Under the pieces are notes generated by a model that saw only the letters and a list, made by a program, of their open reading frames with translations, was not told the DNA's origin and did not search any database. A stretch of 64,000 nucleotides of DNA from Brevibacillus_D fluminis_A. Lineage in GTDB: Bacteria > Bacillota > Bacilli > Brevibacillales > Brevibacillaceae. The stretch spans positions 1,730,001 to 1,794,000 of the forward strand of contig NZ_CM125436.1 of the NCBI RefSeq assembly GCF_052072235.1, in the 5' to 3' direction. Of the stretch, positions 34,237 through 43,315 are shown piece by piece. Position 1 is the first letter of the stretch; the number at the start of each line of letters is the position of its first letter. Both the position numbers and the translations under genes were made by a program.

Positions 34237-37200
34237 ATGAAAGCACTTGTCAGAGAACATATCCAACAGCTTGACGTATCGCAGGGCGGCGGGATCGTCA
34301 GCGAAAAAATTCGCGTCCAGACCATCGATAACCCGATGCTCGTCATCGGGATCGGCGGAACGGGGATCGATGCCCTGCTGCGTTTGAAATACCAAATCAA
34401 CAGAAGGTTCAAACTGCCGGAAGATCCATTGTCGAGAAAGAAAAAAGAGAAGCCGGACAATATCGAATTCATCGCGTTCGAGACGAACGAGCACGACCGC
34501 AACAAGCGCTACAAGGGAATCGGCCTCGATCCGATTACGGAGTTCGTGCTCCTGTCCAACCCGGAGATCGGCGGCGTGCTGCAAAACCGCAGCATTTTGG
34601 AGCCGTATATCACCGAATGGCTTTCTCCTGAATTGAGCATCACCGACGGGATCAGCGGCGCATCCGGCGTGCGGCAGGCAGGCCGCCTGCTGATGTTTAC
34701 CAAAATTACGCAAGTGGTGCAAACCATCGAGAAAAAAATCAAGATGCTGACCGAGGGCACGAACAAAAAGCTGATGGTCTTCATTCTCACCGGATTGTCC
34801 GGGGGGACGGGAAGCGGCTGTTTCCTCGATATCGCCTATATCGTGCGCGGGATTTTGGAGAAGGAGTTCGGCAGCGCCGGCGTGGACCGTGTCAATACGC
34901 TCGGCTACGTCTTCACGCCGGACGTCAACCTGTCCAACAAGAGCCTGAGCACGCACACGCGCGATTACATCGCGAAGAACGGTTATGCCGCTCTGAAAGA
35001 GCTGGATTACTGGATGAACGTGGATGAGCGGATGGAACGGTTCAAGCAGCAGTACGGCAACTTGCTGACCGTCAATTCGCCGATGCCGCCATTTAACCTG
35101 TGCCACCTGATTTCGGCGACCAATCTGGAAGGCAAGCCGCTTGAGAACGCGTATGACTACTGCATGAACGTGACGGCTGAAAACATCACCAACTTCATGG
35201 CAAATGAAGAAAAGCAGTCCGGCGAGGAATTCGCCATCCATGACTACATCAGCAACATTCGGACGAACATCAACCAGATGCCGAAAGCTTATGCAGCCAA
35301 CTATCAATACAACGTGATCGGTGCGTCCTCCGCTGTGCTGCCGATCGAGGAGATCACGACCTATTTGGCGTATCGCCTGTTCAAAAAAATGGAGAAAATG
35401 TTTGCGGTCGCACCGACGCAGGAAGATGCGGAGAAATTCGCCCGCAAGCTGGGCATCGACATCGACACCGTCGCCCGCAAATTCGAGGAGCGCGTGCCGG
35501 AGCCGATTCCCGGCTACGAGAACAGCGAGCGCCTCTCTTACAACAACGTGATCAAGCAGCAGCTGGTCAGCATCGACAACGAGCTGGAGCAAGGCTATCT
35601 GGCCAAAGCGCGCGAGGCGTACATCAAGTGCAAAAAGCAGCATCCGGGCGAATTGGTGGAGACGTTCTCCGAAATGATCACCAAGGTGTTTTTGCATCCG
35701 GAGCAAGGCCCGTTCTATGCGTCGCGCCTGATCCATTCCGACAAAGGCTTCTGCTTGCTGAAAATGATTTCTTCCTATATTGAAAGCTTGAAGGTCAATC
35801 TGGACAGCTTCCCGCGCGAGATCGACGGTGCGCGCGAAAACGCCAACGAAAAACTCGGCGACGCCCGCAGCGCGTTCATCTCCAAGGAGAAGAAGAAAAA
35901 CGCCTACATCGAAGCCAAGATCCATGAGTACCAGCTTCATGCCGATCAGGAAAAAATCGAGCAGATGATCGAGTTTTACGAGGATTTGTACCGTCTCTTA
36001 AACGATGAAAACAACCGGATTTACAACGTGTTCACCGAAATTCTCAATGCGCTGAACCAAATTTTTGACAAAAACGGCGACATCCTGATCAACGGCGAGG
36101 AAGAGACCGACAAGTCCGGCAACAAAACCTATTACTGGAACATCGTCAACGTGCCTGATATCGCCGGAGTGATCAGCAAGTTCATGGACGACAAGAGCAC
36201 GGACGATTTGATCCGCGAGTTCACCGGATTGCTGCTGAAGCGTTCCGACAAATGGGTTCGTGAGCAAGAGGTCGATATCGTCAATGAAATTTCCGACTTT
36301 TTGAGCGACGAATTCGGCGACTTGATCACCAAATCGATGGAAGAGTTTTTGCAGATCAAGTATGGCCAGGATGAAACGATCGAACGGATCATCGAGCGCA
36401 AAATCGCCAACAAGCTGGACGAGGAAGCGATTCCGGTATTCCATCTGAGCAACAGCGTCGGCAACCTGCACTTCCCGTCATGGGGCTTCGTGTCCGTTCC
36501 GGTGAAGGCGCCCGGCATTTTGAAGGGGATCAAAAACTATCAGAACACCTCGATCAGCGGCTCGCGTTTCACCGTGAAGGAGAGCGAGGTCAAAAACCGG
36601 ATCTTCTGGCTGAATACGAAAAACGGGGTGCCGCTCTTTGTTTATACACCGCTCAAAGTGTACGAGGAGAGCTACGAACGGACGATCCTCGAAAGAGAAG
36701 GCATCGGCCGCCATCTGGTGCAGACGGAGAAAAACAACTGGGCGTACTTGCCATCGCCAATCCCGGAAAAATCGTGGGGCGAGACGTACAGCAACAGCCG
36801 CGTCCAGGCGTACAATACGCGCATCCGCCAGCTGTTCGCACGCGCGCTTTCGTTCGGCTGCATCGTGGAGAAGAATGCCGACAGCAAGACGAGCAGCCGC
36901 TACGAATGCATCGCGACGAAGCCGTTTGATCTGCAAGCGGTGCTTGGCAAATACAAGCTGCAAGCAGGTCAATCTGCGCAAACAAAGCCGAACCCGGGCG
37001 AAACGAAGCGCTGCCTGGATGAGCTGAAAGGATTGCTTGCGGGCGGGCTGGAACGAGTGCAGGTCCGCGACATTTTTGGCAGCGTCAATGAAGAGATGGC
37101 GCAGGAAAACTTGATCCGCTCCCCTGAGTTGATCAAGCTGGTGAGCGAAGAAGTGGAAAAATACGCGGCCATCCAAAGCAAGATCGAAGAGCTGGAAGCA

Positions 37201-37635
37201 ACGCTCGCCGCGATGAAAGGCGAGGAAGCGCTGCTCGATCAGTTCGTCGAGGTCATGTACACCGGCACCATCTGCAAAAAGGGAGCGCTGTACGTCTACG
37301 ACAAGGATGAAGAGGAAGATGCATGGGAGCCGTTCGTCAACTTGATGAAGGTGAACAAGTGGGTCGAGTTCGCGATCTATGAAAAAATGCGCGAGCTGGA
37401 GCCGAAGCGTTTGAACCTGCTGTCCCGCAAAGCGACGAAGCGCAGCAACGAGCTGACGAATCAGGAAGATACGCAGCAGCTGGTCGCCAAGCTCGAAGAA
37501 CTGGCAGCGGCTTTCCAAAAAGGCAAAAACGATCTGGAATACGACCGCGACGAGCTGATCAACGGCGAGGAAGTGTACCAGTTCTATAAAAACGCCTGGT
37601 CCAAGCTGAACAACATGCTGCAGACGCTGAAGTAG
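34237..37635 (+). CDS. Tubulin/FtsZ-like GTPase (Tubulin_2 type)
   Basis: 1,132 residues. The N-terminal 450 match the tubulin/FtsZ fold: V-I-G-I-G-G-T-G-I-D at 36-45 and the GTP-binding signature G-G-T-G-S-G at 189-194 preceded by V-F-I-L-T-G-L-S. After it come about 680 residues of helices and coiled coil (rich in E, K and L) ending LNNMLQTLK. Much longer than FtsZ (about 380), like the large bacterial tubulin-like proteins. Likely forms GTP-dependent assemblies at the membrane with the other operon products. The gene that follows codes for a related protein without the signature loop. Known members of this family have no settled role. Confidence 0.8.
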   Translation: MKALVREHIQQLDVSQGGGIVSEKIRVQTIDNPMLVIGIGGTGIDALLRLKYQINRRFKLPEDPLSRKKKEKPDNIEFIAFETNEHDRNKRYKGIGLDPITEFVLLSNPEIGGVLQNRSILEPYITEWLSPELSITDGISGASGVRQAGRLLMFTKITQVVQTIEKKIKMLTEGTNKKLMVFILTGLSGGTGSGCFLDIAYIVRGILEKEFGSAGVDRVNTLGYVFTPDVNLSNKSLSTHTRDYIAKNGYAALKELDYWMNVDERMERFKQQYGNLLTVNSPMPPFNLCHLISATNLEGKPLENAYDYCMNVTAENITNFMANEEKQSGEEFAIHDYISNIRTNINQMPKAYAANYQYNVIGASSAVLPIEEITTYLAYRLFKKMEKMFAVAPTQEDAEKFARKLGIDIDTVARKFEERVPEPIPGYENSERLSYNNVIKQQLVSIDNELEQGYLAKAREAYIKCKKQHPGELVETFSEMITKVFLHPEQGPFYASRLIHSDKGFCLLKMISSYIESLKVNLDSFPREIDGARENANEKLGDARSAFISKEKKKNAYIEAKIHEYQLHADQEKIEQMIEFYEDLYRLLNDENNRIYNVFTEILNALNQIFDKNGDILINGEEETDKSGNKTYYWNIVNVPDIAGVISKFMDDKSTDDLIREFTGLLLKRSDKWVREQEVDIVNEISDFLSDEFGDLITKSMEEFLQIKYGQDETIERIIERKIANKLDEEAIPVFHLSNSVGNLHFPSWGFVSVPVKAPGILKGIKNYQNTSISGSRFTVKESEVKNRIFWLNTKNGVPLFVYTPLKVYEESYERTILEREGIGRHLVQTEKNNWAYLPSPIPEKSWGETYSNSRVQAYNTRIRQLFARALSFGCIVEKNADSKTSSRYECIATKPFDLQAVLGKYKLQAGQSAQTKPNPGETKRCLDELKGLLAGGLERVQVRDIFGSVNEEMAQENLIRSPELIKLVSEEVEKYAAIQSKIEELEATLAAMKGEEALLDQFVEVMYTGTICKKGALYVYDKDEEEDAWEPFVNLMKVNKWVEFAIYEKMRELEPKRLNLLSRKATKRSNELTNQEDTQQLVAKLEELAAAFQKGKNDLEYDRDELINGEEVYQFYKNAWSKLNNMLQTLK

Positions 37636-37694
37636 GGCGGCTGGGAAACGCCAGCGAGAACACAAGCGCAATGTCGCAATGTTACGGAGGAACG

Positions 37695-40061
37695 ATGAGG
37701 GAATTGGTAAATCAGTTCGCACATGATTACGTGCTCGACTTGGAACGGCGCGTATATAGCGGTGATGAGCAGCGGCGTCTGAACAACCCCGTGGTCTTCC
37801 TCTTTGTCGGGGATAGAAGCCTTGAAGCGCTGGTGGCCATCCACGAGCTGAACAGGCGGAAGTGGAGCAACAGCGCGGGCGTCGCCTATGTTCATGCATA
37901 CACAGCGGAGACGGCCGAACGCGAGCATGTGTACAGCTTTCGGCTGCCGCGCCCGGATGCGGATAAAAAGACGATCCGCAAAGAATTGCACCAAAAGTTT
38001 TATCAGGACGAAACGGGGCGCTATGAGCTGAACCGTCTCTACAGGCAGGTGTGCAGCTGGATTGGCGAGCAAGGCGCCGCCTTCGCGTCGTTTCAAAAAA
38101 TCAACATCGCCGTCGTGACGAGAGTGGACGACGTTTGCAACGTGCTCCTCCCCGAGCTGACCTTGCTTGCCAAAAGCATTTTTCAAGAGTCATTCAAAAA
38201 CGTGCAGATCGACTTGTACGCGCTGATCAAGGAAAAGAGCGAAAGCGGCGAATTCGGTTACGCCGCCTCGCTCGGGATCAGCTTTTTGCAGGAGCTGGAC
38301 CGTTACCAGAATGCGGACTATACTTTCCGTGCAGATTTGCAGGTGACGGAGGACAAAATCAAGCTTCCCGTCGAGCATGCGGGAGGGCCGTTGTTTTCGC
38401 TTGCCTACCTGCTCGGCGATAAAAACGAGCGGGGCGTTCTGGCAGCAAGCAGCATGCAGGAAAATTACGAGCTGATCAGCAACCTCAACCTGCTGAAAAA
38501 CAGGCAGTACAACCTGCAAGAGAGCGAGCTTCCTTTCAGCGGCAAAAACGAAGGGTACAACGAAGCGCAGTTTATCCGCAACATCGCGTCGGGCACGGCC
38601 AAAAATGCGTATGCATCCGCCGGGTTCGCCAAAGTGACGCGTCCCAGCAAACAGATTGCACTCACTGTGCTCGCTGCCTGTTACTCGCAATTTCTTCATC
38701 GCTTGCAGAAGGTGGCAACAGCAGACAAACGTGACATCCTTGCCTTGCTTGCTCTGGATGCTGCTTCCTTGCAAAAAAAGGTGATCGGCATGCTGCCGGA
38801 AGAAAGCAGGCTGGAAGGTCTGCACAGCTTGATGTCGGATCGCGTCAGCTTTGGCGAGCTTAAGGAAATGACGCTGCAGGAAGCCGAGGAAGCGCTCTAC
38901 CGCGATGGCAGCCAGCGTTTTTTTGTCAGCCATTTCGTTCAGCCGGCGCACGAGCGATTGGCGGAGCAGCAGACCTTTGACCAATTGTCAGCCCTCCTGA
39001 TCCGCAACGTGATCGAAAATGAAGCGTACGGCTTTTACCATGCGTATACATGGACCTCGGACAGCGAACAAGGCATCGCAGGGGAGCTGCACCGTCTGGT
39101 GAAAGATACGAACCGGCAGCTGGATGCGGCGAAGGCAGAGCTGGCGGACGTCTACCGGCAGCGGGTCTGGGAGCAGCCGTTTAAAAAAGGCGGACTCTTC
39201 ACGTCAGACAAGGAACGGGTCAAAAGCTTCATCCGCTATTTTTTTGAATATGTCTATGGGAAAAAATACGAGATTCTCGGTTTGGAAATACAGCTGCAGC
39301 TCTTGCAGCAGCAGATCGGGGCGCTGGAGGAAATCCATGCGCGCATCGGTAAAAAGATTGCGGAGCAAAATGAGACCGAGCGGCTGCTGCATACGCTGGC
39401 GCAAGAATCCATCGATGAAACGACAGACGGCTTCGGGAAAAACATGAAAGAGTATTACACCGGCGTCGTTGCAGCTGTCATGCAGGAGCAAGAAGCCAAG
39501 CGCGGCCAGCGCTTTGTGTTCGAGGACCGTTTTCTGGGCAGCCCGGCACGGATGATGACATCTTCCATGAGCGAGCTGGTTTCCCGTTTCATCGAGTTGT
39601 GCCGCAGCGTCATTTTGCCGAGCGAGCCGTTTCAGCTGTTATTTGAAGAAGAGCTGCTGCGGCGCGCCAATGTGGCCGGTCATTTTGAACAGCGCGAAAT
39701 TTTGTCCAAAGAGAGCTTGTTCAAAGAGCTGTATCATGCGCTTGAGGACAACGCTGCAATCCATATCGAAGTTTTCCATTATGCCCAAAAGCACCGCTAT
39801 GAGGAAACCTACTTTTTTGCCGATTTTTCCAGCGAGTTCGTCCGCTTCGCATTTGATTATGACAAAGGGACGCGGACATACAAGCTGGGGTGCATGCATG
39901 AAAAGCGAAGCAGCGGCATTGAAAAAATGAAGCTGATGGGTGGCTTCCACATGGATGATTTGATGTATGTGCGAAACGGCAGGAAGTATTATGACTCGTA
40001 CGTAGCAAATGGCTACCAATTTCATGGAGAGACGCCCGAACGCGATCGTTCCCTGGGTTGA
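37695..40061 (+). CDS. Degenerate tubulin-like partner lacking the GTP-binding loop
   Basis: 788 residues, no recognisable motif on its own. Aligning it by eye with the preceding protein gives co-linear matches: V-V-F-L-F-V-G-D-R-S-L-E-A-L with L-N-R-R (residues 33-55) against V-I-G-I-G-G-T-G-I-D-A-L with I-N-R-R; V-V-T-R-V-D-D-V-C-N (140-149), then L-L-P-E-L-T-L-L-A-K, against I-L-T-G-L-S-G-G-T-G-S-G, then C-F-L-D-I-A-Y-I-V; and G-Y-A-A with Q-E-L-D-R-Y against G-Y-A-A with K-E-L-D-Y-W. Both nucleotide loops are lost. GGAGG is four bases before this ATG; an in-frame ATG 24 bases upstream has no site. The C-terminal half is helical. Inference: an inactive tubulin-like subunit pairing with the active one. 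Confidence 0.6.
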   Translation: MRELVNQFAHDYVLDLERRVYSGDEQRRLNNPVVFLFVGDRSLEALVAIHELNRRKWSNSAGVAYVHAYTAETAEREHVYSFRLPRPDADKKTIRKELHQKFYQDETGRYELNRLYRQVCSWIGEQGAAFASFQKINIAVVTRVDDVCNVLLPELTLLAKSIFQESFKNVQIDLYALIKEKSESGEFGYAASLGISFLQELDRYQNADYTFRADLQVTEDKIKLPVEHAGGPLFSLAYLLGDKNERGVLAASSMQENYELISNLNLLKNRQYNLQESELPFSGKNEGYNEAQFIRNIASGTAKNAYASAGFAKVTRPSKQIALTVLAACYSQFLHRLQKVATADKRDILALLALDAASLQKKVIGMLPEESRLEGLHSLMSDRVSFGELKEMTLQEAEEALYRDGSQRFFVSHFVQPAHERLAEQQTFDQLSALLIRNVIENEAYGFYHAYTWTSDSEQGIAGELHRLVKDTNRQLDAAKAELADVYRQRVWEQPFKKGGLFTSDKERVKSFIRYFFEYVYGKKYEILGLEIQLQLLQQQIGALEEIHARIGKKIAEQNETERLLHTLAQESIDETTDGFGKNMKEYYTGVVAAVMQEQEAKRGQRFVFEDRFLGSPARMMTSSMSELVSRFIELCRSVILPSEPFQLLFEEELLRRANVAGHFEQREILSKESLFKELYHALEDNAAIHIEVFHYAQKHRYEETYFFADFSSEFVRFAFDYDKGTRTYKLGCMHEKRSSGIEKMKLMGGFHMDDLMYVRNGRKYYDSYVANGYQFHGETPERDRSLG

Positions 40062-40091
40062 CCATTTGCGAGAAAGAAAGGATGCATCGGC

Positions 40092-41378
40092 ATGAGTCGA
40101 AGAAAAATCAATCTGCTCCTTCTGGTCCTCAGTATGGTAGGCGGGGCAGTTGGCTTTCTGGTTGGTGAATACTTGTTGGCGGAGTATGAAAACCAACTGC
40201 CCCAATGGTTGTTAATGGGCCTTTATTTTGGACAATATGCGTTATTCGTCGGTCTCGGCTGTCTGCTGGCGGAAATGATCTCCCCGCAATTGAACGGACT
40301 TGGCTGGAAACAGCGCTATCTCGGCTTTTCCTGGAAAATGCTTGTGCCAAGCACATTGGTGATGCTGTTCGTGGCAGGTTCCCTGTTTCAGCTGATCTAT
40401 GGCATGAACATCGGAGGGGCGAAACCGGCTTCCGCCGATGATGTCATCATGGTTCTGGACATATCGGACAGCATGAACCAGACCGACCCGAATCGCCAGC
40501 TGTTCGATGCGGCTGCTGACGTGATTCGGAACATGGATGACGACAAACGGGTAGGAATCATCGTTTTTAATGATCAGGCGACCATCCTGCAGCCGCTGAC
40601 AGACGTCTCTTCTCAAAAAGTAAGAGATCACATCATTGCCTTGCTGAAAAATTACCAGGCTCCAGCTGGCGGCACCAATATCGGCGAGGCGCTGTCGACT
40701 GCGATGGAACACATGAAGCAGATGAACAGCACACGCAGCATGCTGATTCTGATGTCGGATGGCTATAGCCAGGTGGATCTTGCGACCGCACTGGCACCGT
40801 ATCAGCAAAATCATGTGGCGATCAATACGGTTGGAATCAGCAATGTGGAAGCCGATGCGACCCATTTGCTGAAAAATATCGCCGAGCAAACGGATGGGAC
40901 GTATTACAGCGTCGAAAACGCCAATGAGCTTTCTGCCATCTTCCACAAAATTTATTTGTTGAATAACCGTGACCAGCACCTAGTCGGCGAGCGGGTGGGA
41001 GCGGCAGCGGACAGCACGGTGTATGCCGTCCTGCGCGTGTTCTTTTTGACACTCATCGGCGGTTTGGTTGGTTTGTCGCTCGGCCTGTTTTTTGACAATA
41101 AACATTTGGCGAAAAGCTTTCTCACAGGCGGACTGGTTTCAGGCTTGCTGGCCGGCTTGCTTCTGGAGCTTGGACTCGGCCATTCGGCCTTCTCTGATAT
41201 ACTGGTGCGACTCGTTGCTGCTCTTGTCATGGCGGCAGTGCTTGCCATCTTCACTGCGATTGTGCCAGTGCAGGAAAGAAGTTTGACTGCAGGCAGCTTC
41301 AGCAGGAGCCGGAACGCCGGAGCGAAGACGTTCACCGACCGGAAGGCAAGCGGGAAGCGCTTTGACATGCAGGGGTAG
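40092..41378 (+). CDS. Polytopic membrane vWA-domain protein
   Basis: 428 residues: three membrane helices (about 7-27, 43-63, 83-105), a vWA domain (about 115-290) with full MIDAS (D-I-S-D-S at 123-127, T in G-G-T-N-I-G, D in M-S-D-G), three more helices (about 305-390) and a basic tail. With three helices before it the vWA would lie on the opposite side from the N-terminus; positive charges suggest N-terminus inside and vWA outside, but this is not certain. AAGAAAGGATG lies before the start. Second vWA protein of the operon; likely a sensor or a chaperone-like partner of the GTPases. Confidence 0.75.
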   Translation: MSRRKINLLLLVLSMVGGAVGFLVGEYLLAEYENQLPQWLLMGLYFGQYALFVGLGCLLAEMISPQLNGLGWKQRYLGFSWKMLVPSTLVMLFVAGSLFQLIYGMNIGGAKPASADDVIMVLDISDSMNQTDPNRQLFDAAADVIRNMDDDKRVGIIVFNDQATILQPLTDVSSQKVRDHIIALLKNYQAPAGGTNIGEALSTAMEHMKQMNSTRSMLILMSDGYSQVDLATALAPYQQNHVAINTVGISNVEADATHLLKNIAEQTDGTYYSVENANELSAIFHKIYLLNNRDQHLVGERVGAAADSTVYAVLRVFFLTLIGGLVGLSLGLFFDNKHLAKSFLTGGLVSGLLAGLLLELGLGHSAFSDILVRLVAALVMAAVLAIFTAIVPVQERSLTAGSFSRSRNAGAKTFTDRKASGKRFDMQG

Positions 41379-41390
41379 GAGTCGAGTGGA

Positions 41391-42035
41391 ATGACTGTGA
41401 ATTGGATGGAAGAAACAAACCCTAGCCGTTTGATCCGAAATGTCGCATTTGAGCTTCATGACAATCAGGCGCTGATCACCTGGCATTGGCCGGACGGGAT
41501 TCCGTGCGTCTATATCCACAAGGCGCTCCCCGGCGTCCCGGTCGTTTTGGCCGAGCTTTCCTTGCAGCAGCTGCGGCTCTACACCCGGGAAGAATACAAG
41601 GCGCACACTGGCTACAAGGAACGGGTAGAGGGAATCGGCCGTTACGAGTACCACATCTTCCCCTGTGTGCTGGACGCGGGCAAGCCGGTTCTGCTGGCGC
41701 AGGCAAACGGCGAGAACAGCATCGTGGTCAGCACGGGCCGAGCCCGGATTCAGTATTCGATCAAGCAAAGAAAACAGCTCTTCGGCAAGTACCAGTCCGT
41801 GCAAATCCAGATTTTCACCGAAACGTTCGTCGCGCGGGACGTCCTCTGCTATGTGAAAAAAGAAGGGGCAATGCCGGCCAAAAAAGACGACGGGACACGC
41901 TACGATTTTCTGGATGATTTCGAACCGGGCACAACGATCCTGCCTGAGATCGAGATCAAAAAATCGGAATACATCCGTCTCTTTTTGACGGACGGACAAA
42001 AGTACGGCGAGCTGTATGAATTGATTCCCAGATAG
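41391..42035 (+). CDS. Predicted beta-sandwich accessory protein
   Basis: 214 residues, no membrane segment or signal peptide. Alternating hydrophobic strands and the segment ALITWHWPDGIPCVYIHKAL suggest a fibronectin-III-like opening, followed by a second beta-rich half. A similar soluble beta-sandwich is plausible as an adaptor in the complex. Only 12 bases after the vWA gene and 11 before the GTPase gene. Family not recognised; the fold is inferred from the residue pattern. Confidence 0.55.
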   Translation: MTVNWMEETNPSRLIRNVAFELHDNQALITWHWPDGIPCVYIHKALPGVPVVLAELSLQQLRLYTREEYKAHTGYKERVEGIGRYEYHIFPCVLDAGKPVLLAQANGENSIVVSTGRARIQYSIKQRKQLFGKYQSVQIQIFTETFVARDVLCYVKKEGAMPAKKDDGTRYDFLDDFEPGTTILPEIEIKKSEYIRLFLTDGQKYGELYELIPR

Positions 42036-42046
42036 GAGGGATGCGC

Positions 42047-43315
42047 ATGTTCACGTTTTTGAAAAGCATCTTTGAAAAAAAGCCGGTGCCAAAGGAGCGG
42101 CCTCCTTTTTTTGATATTGTTTGTCCGTTGTGCTTTTCCAAGTTTTCGCCGGAGGATGTCGTCTTCCGCGCCACGCACCACCGAAATGACGATGAGGACT
42201 ATGCGTTGCAGGAAGATGAAATCCTCAATCATTACCGGGACAAGTTCGGCCTTGATTCGATCGATGAAATCGAAGCGGTGCTCGACCCGGAGCTGGTGCC
42301 GGACGAAAACAAGCTGTATGTCGACAACGTCTTGGTCGGGCTGACGGACCGCTATGGCATGACGACGAAAAAGCGACTGTGTCCCAAATGCCACAACGAA
42401 TTGCCGATCACCGCAGGCAAGGCCCCGAGCAACATCATCTCGATCGTCGGCGCTTCACAGGTAGGCAAATCCGTCTACATGACCTCATTGATCCATACGC
42501 TGCAAAAAATAACAGCCAGCAATTTTGAAGCGGCATGCATGCCGCTGAATGCCGAAATCAGCCGGAAGTTCCGCGAAAACTATGAGGCGCCGCTGTTTGA
42601 GCACGGCAATCTGCTCGATTCCACCCAGAAGGAAAAGCGGCAGGAGCCTTTTATTTTCCAGTTCATTTTCAAGGATAGCAGCAAAGCGCCGCTGACCCTT
42701 GTTTTCTTTGACGTGGCGGGCGAGGGAATGGTGGATCGCGAGTATTTGGACATTTACGCGGCGCATGTCAAAAATTCGTCCGGCATTTTGTTTCTGGTCG
42801 ATCCATTGCAGATCAGGACGATCCGTGACCGCATCATGATCAATCTGGGGGATACGCCAGGCGAATTTACGGCCCGCTACGACGAGCCGCGCGATGTGGT
42901 GATTTCGCTGTTCGAAAACTTCATCGGCTACCAGGAACAGAGCAAAACGAATATTCCCACAGCGGTCGTGCTGACGAAGAGCGACATGCTGCAATCGCTG
43001 AAGGACGAGGACGGCGAGTACATCAAAAGCAACAGCAATGTGTTCAAAAACGTGGTTCACAAAGAGTTTCTCAACCTGAGCGAATTCGAAAACATCAACG
43101 GGGAGGTACGACGCTTCATCGAGAAAGTGGATCGCCCCTTTAAAGACGCATTGGAAGTATACTTTACCAATGTCGCGTATTTCGCCGTATCGTCGCTCGG
43201 CAGCAACCCTGTCGATCAGCGGGTTACCGGAATCGTCACCCCGATTCGCGTCGATGAACCGTTCATCTGGCTGTTGCATGAGCTGGACTACGTGGAGGGG
43301 AGAGAACAGCATTGA
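42047..43315 (+). CDS. Zinc-ribbon TRAFAC-type GTPase (DO-GTPase-like)
   Basis: 422 residues. A split zinc ribbon, C-P-L-C (26-29) and C-P-K-C (112-115), precedes a GTPase domain: P-loop G-A-S-Q-V-G-K-S (135-142), Walker B/G3 F-F-D-V-A-G-E (220-226) and G4 L-T-K-S-D (309-313), an N-K-x-D variant. This order fits the GTPases found beside GAP1 proteins in comparative-genomic descriptions of conflict-type NTPase systems (DO-GTPase2 group); that assignment is from recall of features. The ATG six bases after TAGGAGGG was chosen over the one that abuts it. Overlaps the GAP1-like gene. Confidence 0.75.
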   Translation: MFTFLKSIFEKKPVPKERPPFFDIVCPLCFSKFSPEDVVFRATHHRNDDEDYALQEDEILNHYRDKFGLDSIDEIEAVLDPELVPDENKLYVDNVLVGLTDRYGMTTKKRLCPKCHNELPITAGKAPSNIISIVGASQVGKSVYMTSLIHTLQKITASNFEAACMPLNAEISRKFRENYEAPLFEHGNLLDSTQKEKRQEPFIFQFIFKDSSKAPLTLVFFDVAGEGMVDREYLDIYAAHVKNSSGILFLVDPLQIRTIRDRIMINLGDTPGEFTARYDEPRDVVISLFENFIGYQEQSKTNIPTAVVLTKSDMLQSLKDEDGEYIKSNSNVFKNVVHKEFLNLSEFENINGEVRRFIEKVDRPFKDALEVYFTNVAYFAVSSLGSNPVDQRVTGIVTPIRVDEPFIWLLHELDYVEGREQH

